Virus record (IMG/VR): IMGVR_UViG_3300033134_000003
Location: 1-62,707 of that record
Source: a virus
Length of the DNA stretch: 62,707 bases
Direction: 5' to 3' (one strand)
The notes below the pieces were generated by a model. That model saw only the letters and a list, made by a program, of their open reading frames with translations. It was not told where the DNA came from and did not search any database. This document shows, piece by piece, positions 41,626-49,328 of this stretch (the first letter of the stretch is position 1; every line of letters starts with the position of its first letter). A program made the position numbers and the translations under genes.

Positions 41626-42294
41626 ATGACCGCAATTCAGACCCTACAGCAGCTCGCGCAGGCCGGGCGCATCCCGTACCGCGAGTTACGCTTTGCCCTT
41701 TCGCTCATCCGCGCGGACGGCGCGCAGGGCATGACCCTCTCGCAGGCGCAATGGGCTGAGCGGCTCGTCGCGCGCCTCACCGCTCCCGCCGCACCGGCAG
41801 CCGCGGTGCCCGGGATGCCGGGCGTCGTCGCGCTCCTGGCGCGCGCGCGGGCAAGCGGGCTCAAGTTCCCTAAGCTCTGGCTGCGCTTCGCAGACGGCTC
41901 GCCCCTTCGCATCACCGTCGCAGGCGAGAAGTCCCGGACCCCGGGCTACCTCATGCTGACCGACGGGGAATCCTTCGGCTCGAATCGCTACTACGGGCGC
42001 ATCAGTCCGCAAGGCGCGCTCGACATTGGCCGGGACGGGCATCAGAGGACCGCGGAACTCGTCGCGCTCCTATCGCGCCTCGGGGATGACCCGGCAGGCG
42101 TCGCGGCCGAGTTCGGGCACCTGACCGGTCATTGCTGCTTCTGCTCGCTTGCGCTGAAGGACGAGCGCTCCGTCGCGGTCGGCTATGGCCCGATCTGCGC
42201 GGAGAAGTTCGGCGTCCCCTGGGGCGAGCGGCCGGCAACGGACAGCCCGAAGAGCGCGCGCAAGGCCCGCACGCGCGCGACCGCTGCCGCCTGA
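41626..42294 (+). CDS. DUF6011-type zinc protein
   Basis: 222 aa. The C-terminal motif CCFCSLALKDERSVAVGYGP-ICAEKFG matches the DUF6011 pattern (Cys pair, a D.RS.A.GxGP.C turn, then a helix), a small zinc-bound domain common in phages. The N-terminal region is helical (VVALLARARASGLKFPKLWLRF). Leader CACGGAG...GACC precedes the ATG. Function unknown. Confidence 0.7.
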   Translation: MTAIQTLQQLAQAGRIPYRELRFALSLIRADGAQGMTLSQAQWAERLVARLTAPAAPAAAVPGMPGVVALLARARASGLKFPKLWLRFADGSPLRITVAGEKSRTPGYLMLTDGESFGSNRYYGRISPQGALDIGRDGHQRTAELVALLSRLGDDPAGVAAEFGHLTGHCCFCSLALKDERSVAVGYGPICAEKFGVPWGERPATDSPKSARKARTRATAAA

Positions 42295-42308
42295 GAAGAG
42301 CCCAGCCT

Positions 42309-42357
42309 GTAGCGGCTCGCCCCTCGGGCCGCTACGGGATGCCGGCTTTTCGGCATC
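42309..42357 (+). terminator. Tandem hairpins between the DUF6011 and clamp-like genes
   Basis: Two stems in series: GTAGCGGC/GCCGCTAC with a 12-base loop, then GATGCCG/CGGCATC with a GCTTTT loop. The next leader CACGGAG begins 5 bases after the second stem. Confidence 0.55.
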
Positions 42358-42378
42358 GCATCACGGAGTTTCCAGACC

Positions 42379-43635
42379 ATGAACAGCAAATCAGGCCGCA
42401 AGGCCAAACCGGCCCCCAAGCAGAGCACCGCGGCGCCCGCGCCAGCGGCCCCCGCTGGGGCACCGTCCGCAAAGGCCGCCGCAGTCACCGCCAATAGGCC
42501 CGCTAATGCGGCCGCGCCTGTTGACCCTGCTCGCCGCATGCCGAGCATCACGCCTCAGGTCGGCCCGGCGCAGCCGGCCGAGTCGGCGGCACCCAAGCTC
42601 GCAAACGGCAACGGCATACACCTCGAGCACCCGACCGCGGGCACCGGCGCGCATGCCAAACCGGCCGCCACGGTGGCCGAGGCGATCGAGGCCCCGGCAG
42701 GCTGGCTCGAGATCGGATTGACCGCGATCGAGGCGGCGCTCGTGATCGCCCCGAAGAAGGAGATCCGGCACTACCTCAACGGCGCTCTCTTGCATCGTGT
42801 CGGCGCCGACGTGCGCCTCATTGCCACGGACGGCCACAGGCTGCTAGCCCAAACGCTCCCGATCGACCCGAAGGTGACGGAGAGCAAGGCTTTCAAGTGG
42901 CTGGATGAGGGCGTCATCATCCCGCGCGTGTTGCTCGACCGCGCGGCTCGCGCGCTCCCGGCAGACGTGCAGCAGCAAGGCGGCGGTCGCGCCTTCCTGC
43001 AGTTCGATCCGGTCGCAAAGCGCCTGACCTTCCGCGACTCATTCTCCGAGGTCACGCTGCGGGGCGTCCCGGTCGATGGGAAGTTCCCAGACTACCAGCG
43101 GGTGCTCTCGGCGGCCGGCGCATCGCTCACAACCGGCGAGCGCACGCCAGGGGAGGCCACGAGCTTTGATCCCAAGTATGTCGGGGATGCCATGAAGCTC
43201 GCCAAGCTCTACGAATCAAAGAGCATCGCGACCTATCCGGGCGACGGGAAAGACGCCGGCATAATCACCTTCGCGGGCCGCGCGAACGTGCTCTATGTCG
43301 TGATGCCGATGCGCGCAGGCGGACCCACGCTTGAGGCGGGCGCAGCACGTCTCATCGGTGCCCCCGGACTTTCGCGCACCATCGCCGCCTTGAGGGCCCA
43401 CGCGACCCGCCACACGCAGGCGGCGAAGGCGAGCAAAGACGAGAAGGTCAAAGCACGCGAGAAGGCTGCCGCGGATGAGCTGCTCCAGCGCATCGCGGAC
43501 CTGCAGGCCGCAACGGGCAAGGCGTTGCCGGCTCCCGAGCCGAAGAGGCCCGAGACGCCAGACATGCCGAAGATGGCGCCCATCCTCGGCACGGGTTTCA
43601 AGGCCCCAGCGATCACCCCGCCGCCCAGGAATTAG
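42379..43635 (+). CDS. Sliding-clamp-like (DNA polymerase III beta) protein
   Basis: 418 aa. The segment KEIRHYLNGALLHRVGADV with RLIATDGHRLL, and later VDGKFPDYQRVL, is the signature of bacterial DnaN. Residues 1-110 are an Ala/Pro-rich low-complexity extension. The clamp homology spans only the middle (about 115-320), fewer repeats than the three domains of DnaN (366 aa), and the C-terminal 90 residues are charged helix. It may act as a phage processivity clamp or modify the host clamp (inference). No phage DNA polymerase is in the window. Confidence 0.75.
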   Translation: MNSKSGRKAKPAPKQSTAAPAPAAPAGAPSAKAAAVTANRPANAAAPVDPARRMPSITPQVGPAQPAESAAPKLANGNGIHLEHPTAGTGAHAKPAATVAEAIEAPAGWLEIGLTAIEAALVIAPKKEIRHYLNGALLHRVGADVRLIATDGHRLLAQTLPIDPKVTESKAFKWLDEGVIIPRVLLDRAARALPADVQQQGGGRAFLQFDPVAKRLTFRDSFSEVTLRGVPVDGKFPDYQRVLSAAGASLTTGERTPGEATSFDPKYVGDAMKLAKLYESKSIATYPGDGKDAGIITFAGRANVLYVVMPMRAGGPTLEAGAARLIGAPGLSRTIAALRAHATRHTQAAKASKDEKVKAREKAAADELLQRIADLQAATGKALPAPEPKRPETPDMPKMAPILGTGFKAPAITPPPRN

Positions 43636-43645
43636 CGGCAGACTC

Positions 43646-43678
43646 GGGACGCGTCGCCCTCGGGCGCGTCCCTCTTTT
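43646..43678 (+). terminator. Rho-independent terminator (rightward)
   Basis: 8-bp stem GGGACGCG/CGCGTCCC followed by TCTTTT, directly after the clamp-like gene. Confidence 0.8.
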
Positions 43679-43705
43679 CACTCAAAACCGAGAACGGAGA
43701 ATCAC

Positions 43706-43822
43706 ATGCTAGCGCTTGTACTGATGTTCGCACTGCACGGTTCGATCACACCGCACGGGCCGCCCCCGCCCATTCACCATGCCCCTATCGAGCCTCACGG
43801 GCCACCGCCGCCGCGCAAGTAG
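43706..43822 (+). CDS. 38-aa peptide with HGPPPP repeats
   Basis: Starts at ATG 43706 with AACGGAG 8 bases upstream. A hydrophobic N-terminus (MLALVLMFALHGS) is followed by two copies of PHGPPPP separated by a His-rich spacer. It could be a small secreted or membrane-tethered peptide. No family recognised. Confidence 0.45.
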   Translation: MLALVLMFALHGSITPHGPPPPIHHAPIEPHGPPPPRK

Positions 43823-44106
43823 GGGCACCGCTCCAAGCGCATCGGCCTTACGCGGTGCGCTTCGGGATGCGCCTCTCATCGGCATCACATCATCACGGAG
43901 GCCGAGGGAGTAACCTCGTTCACGCAACTAGGCCTCATCTGATGCGAAAGCGGCCCGGAAGGGTTTACACCCGACCGGGCCGCGCTCGCCCATCACGGAA
44001 GCCCGCGAAGCCGACCAAAGCCTCGCGACGCTCGCAGTATAGGAGCTATCAGGCATGACCACAAATAGCGCAAGAGGCTGGCAAGACTACAACAGGAGCC
44101 GTCGCC
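43823..44106 (+). other. Structured intergenic region with several hairpins
   Basis: 284 bases. GCACCGC (43825-43831) can pair with GCGGTGC (43852-43858), and AAGCGCA (43835-43841) with TGCGCTT (43856-43862); the two pairings share bases and exclude each other. GATGC/GCATC (43866-43886) and a CACGGAG copy (43894-43900) follow. A long hairpin GCGGCCCGG/CCGGGCCGC with an inner GGGT/ACCC occupies 43950-43983. A 38-aa basic frame (43942-44058) and a 19-aa frame (44055-44114) exist but are not supported as genes. This may be a control leader for the gene at 44107. Confidence 0.5.
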
Positions 44107-44952
44107 ATGGGTGAAACTACCGAAATTTCTTGGTGCTCGAGCACGTTCAACCCCTGGCTGGGGTGCACCAACATCTCGCCCGGCTGTGACCACTGCTACG
44201 CCGAATCTTGGTCAAAGCGTTCAGGCCTCGTGCGCTGGGGCAACAACCCGCGACGGCGCACCTCGGCCGCGAACTGGCGCAAGCCTCTCGAATGGAACGA
44301 GGATGCCCCGCGCTTCCAGCGCGAGCACGGCCACCGACAGCGCGTGTTCTGCGCATCCCTCGCCGATTGGCTCGACAACCAGGTCGACCGGCAATGGCGC
44401 GCGGACCTGCTCAGCCTCATCGAGGCTACCCCGCTTCTCGACTGGCTGCTTCTCACGAAGCGCCCGCAGAATGCCTTGAAGCTCGTCCCGCGCGAATGGT
44501 TCGGGCGTCACAACGTCTGGATCGGGATCACGGCCGAGGACGAGGCGCACTACCGTCAGCGCTGGCCCATCGCCGCAAAGATCCCCGCCGTCGTGCGCTT
44601 CATCAGCTACGAACCCGCAATAGGCCCCCTCGGCCCACGACTGCAACTCGGAGACGACCCGACCGTGCCCGACTGGCTCATCATCGGCGGAGAGTCAGGC
44701 GGCAATGCGCGCCGTATGGATGTCACCTGGGCGCAGCAGGCGCGCGATCTGTGCCTCGAGTACGGCGTCGCCTGCTTCTTCAAACAGTTCGGCATCCCGC
44801 AGAATAATCCGATCTATCGCGAGCGACCCACGCAGGCCTGCGCCTTCAGCGGCACCCGGCGCGTCGCGCACTTTGACCCGCACGGCAAGGGCGGCTCTCT
44901 CCTTGACGGCCGCCCCTGGAAAGAATACCCAACACCGCGGAGCACGACATGA
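44107..44952 (+). CDS. Phage gp37/gp68 family protein (DUF5131)
   Basis: 281 aa. N-terminal TEISWCSSTFNPWLGCTNIS-PGCDHCYAE supplies a Cys cluster of the kind that holds an iron-sulfur centre in radical-SAM-like proteins. Then W..LTKRPQN and DWLIIGGESGGNARRMD motifs, all typical of the DUF5131/gp37 family found in many phages and some bacteria. The enzymatic role is not established in the family. ACAGGAGCCGTCGCC precedes ATG 44107. Confidence 0.85.
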   Translation: MGETTEISWCSSTFNPWLGCTNISPGCDHCYAESWSKRSGLVRWGNNPRRRTSAANWRKPLEWNEDAPRFQREHGHRQRVFCASLADWLDNQVDRQWRADLLSLIEATPLLDWLLLTKRPQNALKLVPREWFGRHNVWIGITAEDEAHYRQRWPIAAKIPAVVRFISYEPAIGPLGPRLQLGDDPTVPDWLIIGGESGGNARRMDVTWAQQARDLCLEYGVACFFKQFGIPQNNPIYRERPTQACAFSGTRRVAHFDPHGKGGSLLDGRPWKEYPTPRSTT

Positions 44953-45122
44953 ACGACCGACGAAAACACACCCCCGGCCGGCGCCCGCTTTCCAGGCGCG
45001 ACGCCAAAGAGGACCGCTCGCATCTGCTTTTCGCTCTCGTCCATTGGTGCCGATATCCCCCTATGTCAATTTCGCGACGTTGCGCGCGAAGGCACTACAC
45101 GGTCCGGCGACGTGGGGGGTGA
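44949..45122 (+). CDS. Small basic protein, 57 aa
   Basis: Overlaps the previous stop by 4 bases (ATGA). Arg-rich with a short hydrophobic middle (SHLLFALVHWC). The coupling supports it; composition does not clearly mark it as a real protein. It is the last rightward gene before the convergent HNH gene. Confidence 0.35.
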   Translation: MNDRRKHTPGRRPLSRRDAKEDRSHLLFALVHWCRYPPMSISRRCARRHYTVRRRGG

Positions 45123-45162
45123 GCCAAACTAAAACCCCCTTGCCACGCACGAGTACAGCGCG

Positions 45163-45495
45163 CTATCTGTGCGAGCCAGAGTGGCGAGGATCGATGGGCC
45201 AGCCCTCAGCATCGCACCCGCGCACCTTGAACTCACCGCCCTGCGCCCTCGAGCGTGCATCACCGCGCCGACGCTCCTTCACCTGCGAGTCATGGCCCAC
45301 GCACAGCGCGCGCAGGTTGCTCAGCACATCAAACTCCGTGGGGCCAGGCGCATCAGGCGGCCGAGCGATGATGTGATCGGCGCGCGTCGCACGCTTCGTG
45401 CATCCCGGCGCGCGGCAGGTATAGCCGTCGCGATACAAACAATCCTCGCGTAGGCGTTGCCAATGCTGGGACTTGTAGTAGGCGCCGTTCGGCAT
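45163..45495 (-). CDS. HNH endonuclease
   Basis: 110 aa from ATG 45495. A ββα-metal HNH motif is visible: C27 and C32 (YTCRAPGCTKR), DH at 40-41 (RADHIIAR), Asn60 (VLSNLRALC), then C65 and H68. Small HNH proteins often help terminase at cos packaging (HK97 gp74 type), but here the gene lies about 5 kb from the terminase genes among early-type genes. Free-standing homing or repair roles are alternatives. No clear ribosome site. Confidence 0.8.
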   Translation of the reverse strand: MPNGAYYKSQHWQRLREDCLYRDGYTCRAPGCTKRATRADHIIARPPDAPGPTEFDVLSNLRALCVGHDSQVKERRRGDARSRAQGGEFKVRGCDAEGWPIDPRHSGSHR

Positions 45496-45505
45496 GTGCG
45501 ATCTA

Positions 45506-45688
45506 TCAAGGCGCCGGTCCGCCTTCAGCTGCGGCAATCGCAGCGGCGAGCTGCGAGCGCGTGTCATCGTCCACGACCTGGAGCGTATCGAGCAGATCGA
45601 AGTCCGTTGCTCCATTTGATTCGGCGCTTGCTGCTGCGGCAGTGAGTGCGGATGCGAGCGAGCGTGCGCCGGCGACGGTGATTCTCAC
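45506..45688 (-). CDS. Small unknown protein, 60 aa
   Basis: Starts at GTG 45688 overlapping the upstream stop (GTGA). Ala-rich with two helices: RSLASALTAAAASAES, and then DTRSQLAAAIAAAEGG after DFDLLDTLQVVDD. Coupling within the chain of small genes supports it. No family recognised. Confidence 0.5.
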   Translation of the reverse strand: MRITVAGARSLASALTAAAASAESNGATDFDLLDTLQVVDDDTRSQLAAAIAAAEGGPAP

Positions 45689-46062
45689 GGGACCGCCTTT
45701 CTTGCTTGCTCGAGAAGCTGGAGCGCTTTCGCGCGCGATGATCCTAAGCAGTTGCCTTCGGAGCTGGTAGCACCGCACGCGATGCGCGCCTGCTGATAGA
45801 GCGCGCGCGCGCGGTCGGCCCTTGTTTGAACGCTCTGCGCTTGCGCTGCGCTGATCGATTTGCTCTCGAGTTGCCTCAAGGCAAGCGCGCGTGCGGCCGT
45901 GATCTCGCTGATGACCTCGGCCGCTTGCAGCTCGAAGCTCCCGATGAGCGCGGTGGAGTCCGTGCTGCAATCCATTGGATTGCTCGCACAGTCCGCGAGT
46001 GCCGATGCGGCAGCCGAGACGAGCAGGAGCGCGATGATGATCGCTGCCGACAGTCGCGTCAT
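45685..46062 (-). CDS. Small secreted helical protein
   Basis: 125 aa. Signal peptide (MTRLSAAIIIALLLVSAAASALA) and a mature helical domain with four Cys residues (two in CASNPMDC, two near CGATSSEGNC). Pattern suggests two disulfide-joined helices in the periplasm. Linked by 4-base overlaps to the genes on both sides. Function unknown; a spanin-related role is possible but there is no lipobox. Confidence 0.6.
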   Translation of the reverse strand: MTRLSAAIIIALLLVSAAASALADCASNPMDCSTDSTALIGSFELQAAEVISEITAARALALRQLESKSISAAQAQSVQTRADRARALYQQARIACGATSSEGNCLGSSRAKALQLLEQARKAVP

Positions 46063-46292
46063 GAACTTGAGCGCTCCTTTCTACGGGCAAGGCCGAGGTC
46101 GCGGAGCTTGCGCCGCGCGATGGATTCTTTCACCCAGGTGCGAAGGCAGAGCATCACATGCTCCAGGATCACCGCGCTCGAGACGCACGCCCACGGCAAG
46201 CCGAGAGACTCCGCTGGGAGCCTCGAGCGGTGAAAGTGACGCCAGGCATCGGCGACCGGATCGAAGCGCTCGATCTTCGGCGGCAGCGGCAT
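46059..46292 (-). CDS. Small unknown protein
   Basis: 77 aa, with an early Pro/Phe/Asp segment and a central helix (VSSAVILEHVMLCLRTWVKE) hydrophobic enough to be membrane-associated, ending Arg-rich. First gene after the leftward terminator at 46308, so a promoter between them is expected though none is evident. Confidence 0.5.
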   Translation of the reverse strand: MPLPPKIERFDPVADAWRHFHRSRLPAESLGLPWACVSSAVILEHVMLCLRTWVKESIARRKLRDLGLARRKERSSS

Positions 46293-46307
46293 GGTGCGAC
46301 CCCCAGA

Positions 46308-46338
46308 AATAAAAAAGCCGCTGACATTTCAGCGGCTT
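46308..46338 (-). terminator. Rho-independent terminator (leftward)
   Basis: Leftward reading: AAGCCGCTG, loop of 6, CAGCGGCTT, then TTTTATTT. Perfect 9-bp stem with T-run, ending the transcript that comes from the right (genes 46429-53046). Confidence 0.85.
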
Positions 46339-46428
46339 ACGTTATTGCTCTATTTCTTCGGGCGACAGCTTGGGCGGTGTAAGACCCGACCCTTTTGGAG
46401 AAGTCGCAGCTAGATTGTGCCGCGAATC

Positions 46429-46698
46429 CTAGACCTGATCTATGCTGTGGCGCAAGAGGAATCGCGCATGTGGTGGCCGCACCCGGCGGAGGAGCACCTC
46501 GCGCCGGGGCGGACGACTGTGCGGGCTCGGCCTCGGATCGTCCCGAGAGATCTTTGTCCCCTGACGGCGCCGGCGGACGGCCGATCTACATTCTGACTTC
46601 CCTGTGGGCCGACCCGCGTGTTGTGCACGCACCCGGTCGCCTTGCTCCTCGGCGGGCCCCATTTCATCGGCAGTCTGGGGCGAAAATGCTTCGATCAC
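46429..46698 (-). CDS. Basic hypothetical protein, possible gene
   Basis: 89 aa from GTG 46698, which overlaps the GNAT gene stop (GTGA). The first 25 residues (EAFSPQTADEMGPAEEQG) look protein-like; the rest is Arg/Pro-rich and could be non-coding. About 90 bases lie between its stop and the terminator. Kept at low confidence because every other gene in this chain uses the same overlap. Confidence 0.35.
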   Translation of the reverse strand: MIEAFSPQTADEMGPAEEQGDRVRAQHAGRPTGKSECRSAVRRRRQGTKISRDDPRPSPHSRPPRREVLLRRVRPPHARFLLRHSIDQV

Positions 46699-47243
46699 GC
46701 GCGGCTCAGGTCCCGATCTTCAACGGCTTCGCCCTTGGGTTGGCAAGGCGCAGAATCTACCGCGCGTGCTCTTCGGTGACAAGGCCCAGGCGGCGGCTCG
46801 ACCTTGAAGCGATACTGAAGGGCGAACGCCGTGCGGCCGAACGCCGTGCGGCCGAGCCGCGCCATCACGCCCTGCATCGCCGAATTCGAGACAGCGGTGC
46901 TGCCCAATATCTCCGGGACCTTGCGCTCGCGCGCGATCTCGACGAGCTTGTCCCAGAGCGCGCGATAGATCCCCTGGCGCCGGCGCGCGCGCAGAACGTA
47001 GCCGAACTTGACGAAGATGGAGCGGTCCCACTTCTGGTGCGTGAATGTCAGAACGCCGGCCGGCACGCCCTCGACCCGCGCAAGCAGCGCCTCATCGTCG
47101 TAGTTCAGGATCGTGACGACCGGATCTGCGAGGCCCTGGACGATGAGCTCAGCCAATCCGGAGGTTGCGATCTGCACGACCGGCGTGCGGTTCAGCATCT
47201 CGAAATGCTCGACAACTGCGCGCGCGATCTCACCCGTTGCCAT
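46695..47243 (-). CDS. GNAT family acetyltransferase
   Basis: 182 aa from ATG 47243, overlapping the previous gene. GYVLRARRRQGIYRALWDKLVEIARE carries the acetyl-CoA loop pattern (R/Q-x-x-G-x-[GY]) followed by a helix, then STAVSNSAMQGVMARLGRTAFG, the typical GNAT C-terminal half. A short tandem duplication repeats GRTAF. The substrate (protein, amine or antibiotic) cannot be inferred. Phage GNATs sometimes modify host proteins. Confidence 0.7.
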   Translation of the reverse strand: MATGEIARAVVEHFEMLNRTPVVQIATSGLAELIVQGLADPVVTILNYDDEALLARVEGVPAGVLTFTHQKWDRSIFVKFGYVLRARRRQGIYRALWDKLVEIARERKVPEILGSTAVSNSAMQGVMARLGRTAFGRTAFALQYRFKVEPPPGPCHRRARAVDSAPCQPKGEAVEDRDLSRA

Positions 47244-47625
47244 GACCTGATTCCTTTTTCTCGCGATGGAAAGCGATGTCGATGCTGAAGCCCTGGTAGG
47301 TGTCCCCGTCATTCGGCACGGCAAAGAAACTGACGAGGCGCCCGCTGCGCGCGCGCTCTAGAACCCGCTCGAGTTGCGCGATGCACGCGGCCTTGGCCTC
47401 AGGCGACCAGTCCTCGATCTCAATGTCGATGTTCGGCAGCGGCGGTGGAGCATGCGCCTGCTCATCCTCCTCGTCGCAGTCGCGCGCCTTCAGCGCCCAC
47501 AGCCAGTGGTCTCCGTCCTGCTCGGCAGGCTCGCGGATCACGAGGCAAGAATCCTCGCTGACGTGGCAACGCGCCTCACCGGGCAGTTGCGCCAGAATCT
47601 CGCGCAGGCGTTGAACGCTGATCAT
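47230..47625 (-). CDS. Acidic hypothetical protein
   Basis: 131 aa from ATG 47625. SVQRLREILAQLPGEARCHV, CLVIREP and DGDTYQGFSIDIAF suggest an alpha/beta fold, with an acidic middle (DCDEEDEQ, NIDIEIEDWSPEA). Overlaps both neighbours (14 and 4 bases). No family recognised. Confidence 0.6.
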   Translation of the reverse strand: MISVQRLREILAQLPGEARCHVSEDSCLVIREPAEQDGDHWLWALKARDCDEEDEQAHAPPPLPNIDIEIEDWSPEAKAACIAQLERVLERARSGRLVSFFAVPNDGDTYQGFSIDIAFHREKKESGHGNG

Positions 47626-48299
47626 GCGCGCTCCTCCTCGTGCCGGTCCCGGTTGCAGCGCCTGCGAATGACTTCCCTCGCGCTCGCAAGCCAAGCACCG
47701 TACCGCGATTTCAAAAGCCAGAAGCGCGGCTCGAGCACGCGCGCCCATGTCAGATCATCGACCTCGAGGTAGACCGGATACATCGCAGGCGCCGCAGCGA
47801 AGATCGCAGGATATGCCTCCTCGTCGAGGACCAGCGTGCACAACTCCGAGCGGTAGAACTTGGGCGCAGGCCGCGGGGTCGGGAGCGGGCAGATGACATC
47901 CGGAGCGCGCGTGCACTTGCTTTCGATCGGTGCGCGTCCCATGACCTGCGGGCGCCAGCCCTCGCGCTGGGCGAGCTTGCCGGCCTGATACATGAGGGCC
48001 TCCCACAGGCGCCAGTACGCCGAGCGGTCGCCGGCGTAGGAGTAGCAGGCCGCGAGCCAGTGCAGCTCATCCATGTGCTGCGCGGCATGCCCGAGGTCTG
48101 CGTGCGACCAGGTGGGCCGGCGGTAACTGCGCGATCCGCGGCCGAGCGCGCTTTCCACCACTTCGAGCCCGAGCCTGCGCTCCTCCTTGGTGCGCCGCCG
48201 GCGAGCGGCGTCTCCGTCAGTCTTCGTCGATGTCCCACCAACGCTTGATAGATCGATCCCACGCGCCGCGGCGAGTGCGAACAACTGCTCTGCAAGCAC
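47622..48299 (-). CDS. Hypothetical phage protein
   Basis: 225 aa from GTG 48299, which has GGAGG 9 bases upstream, just after the DnaJ-domain gene stop. The middle (DLGHAAQHMDELHWLAACYSYAGDRSAYW) is helical, the C-terminal part (FWLLKSRYGAWLASAREVIRRR) basic. A DNA-binding role is possible from charge and helix content; no catalytic motif seen. Confidence 0.55.
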   Translation of the reverse strand: MLAEQLFALAAARGIDLSSVGGTSTKTDGDAARRRRTKEERRLGLEVVESALGRGSRSYRRPTWSHADLGHAAQHMDELHWLAACYSYAGDRSAYWRLWEALMYQAGKLAQREGWRPQVMGRAPIESKCTRAPDVICPLPTPRPAPKFYRSELCTLVLDEEAYPAIFAAAPAMYPVYLEVDDLTWARVLEPRFWLLKSRYGAWLASAREVIRRRCNRDRHEEERA

Positions 48300-48301
48300 C
48301 G

Positions 48302-48955
48302 CTACGATCCTCCAGGAGAGTGCGGGCGATATGGTCGAAGAAGCGACTCGAAGAGAACGGGGCCACTGGCTTCGGTCGCCATCTCGGGCTCCCACTCGAA
48401 GTCCTCGAGCATCTTGACGCAGAGGTCCGCGACCTCGATTGCGCGCTTGGCGCTCGCATTCCTCCTGCGCGCAAGCTCGATTCGCTTCTCGAGGGTTGCG
48501 GCGAGAAAGTTGTGGCCGCTTTTCGCCTTCCATTTGAGACGGGCCATCTGCTTCGTGGCCTTGCGAATCGCCTCGTCGTTGCTCGCGATTGCCTCTTGCG
48601 ATTCGGACTGCATCTGGGACAGCTTGCGGCACATCGCGAAGAGCACATCGACGTGCTCGGGGAGCTGCTCGCACGCGGCATCGAAGAGGCCGGCGAGCGT
48701 GTTGCGCGCGAGAACCTCGAGCGGCGGTGGACGGCTCGCATCGCCCGTCTGATCGAACCTCTCGCGCGCGACCTCGTCCGAGAGTAGCGCCCACGCGCCG
48801 TTGATCGCGATCATTTCCTGCGACGAGCCACCGGGCCGGTCGGGGTGCGCCGCGGCGGCCTTCCTGCGGTAGGCCTCGCGGATCGTGGCGGCGTCGGCGT
48901 CCTTGGCAACGCCCAACGTCTCGTAGGGATCTCGTTCTTGAGGCTTGCTCTTCAT
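48302..48955 (-). CDS. DnaJ-domain protein
   Basis: 217 aa. Residues 9-70 are a J domain: DPYETLGVAKDADAATIREAYRR, the HPD tripeptide at AAAHPDRPGG, then the closing helix (ALLSDEVARERFD). The remainder is a coiled-coil region (about 110-185). J domains stimulate Hsp70 (DnaK) ATPase, so the phage may recruit host DnaK for replication or assembly. No Gly/Phe-rich or zinc region as in full DnaJ. Confidence 0.85.
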   Translation of the reverse strand: MKSKPQERDPYETLGVAKDADAATIREAYRRKAAAAHPDRPGGSSQEMIAINGAWALLSDEVARERFDQTGDASRPPPLEVLARNTLAGLFDAACEQLPEHVDVLFAMCRKLSQMQSESQEAIASNDEAIRKATKQMARLKWKAKSGHNFLAATLEKRIELARRRNASAKRAIEVADLCVKMLEDFEWEPEMATEASGPVLFESLLRPYRPHSPGGS

Positions 48956-49095
48956 GCGGCCACGAGCGGCATCACGGCTTCACCAACGCAAGAGCCGGCG
49001 GAACGATCGTCGATCCCGGCGGGGCGGCGCGGACACTCACGGCGCCTCGTGAGCGTATCGTGCATATGATCGTAAGAGCAGACGGGCGCACTCAC
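48952..49095 (-). CDS. Small unknown protein, 47 aa
   Basis: GTG 49095 overlaps the upstream stop and the TGA overlaps the DnaJ-domain ATG (ATGA). Three Cys residues. Accepted only because it exactly bridges two coupled genes; sequence itself shows no recognised motif. Confidence 0.45.
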   Translation of the reverse strand: MSAPVCSYDHMHDTLTRRRECPRRPAGIDDRSAGSCVGEAVMPLVAA

Positions 49096-49328
49096 CGCGT
49101 ATCCTCCTTCAGCTTGATCCTGATCTCCCGAGCGAACACCCACGAGGTGAACCGCGTCCCGTTGCCCCACCAGGAGATCAGGTATTGATTCGCATCGGCA
49201 CTGCGCATGAGGGCGGTCACGTCGGCCTCGATCGATGACCCGCGAATGACGACGCGATCGCCGATTCCGAAGTCGAACTCGACGATTGTCTTCGGCGGAA
49301 CCGGACGAAGAATTGGCGAGTCGTTCAT
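49092..49328 (-). CDS. Small beta-barrel-like protein
   Basis: 78 aa. FGIGDRVVIRGSSIEADVTAL and YLISWWGNGTRFTSWVFAREI fit a short SH3/KOW-like barrel. ATGA overlap with the gene to the right. Unknown function; the next gene (49325-49588) has a similar plan, so the two may be related. Confidence 0.55.
   Translation of the reverse strand: MNDSPILRPVPPKTIVEFDFGIGDRVVIRGSSIEADVTALMRSADANQYLISWWGNGTRFTSWVFAREIRIKLKEDTR

Noticed and set aside
45163-45495. HNH gene as part of a group I intron
   Set aside because: No split coding sequence or intron-like core structure around it could be seen.
46395-47288. Long rightward open frame opposite the GNAT and neighbouring genes
   Set aside because: Arg-rich antisense reading without motif; the GNAT frame on the other strand has clear domain features.
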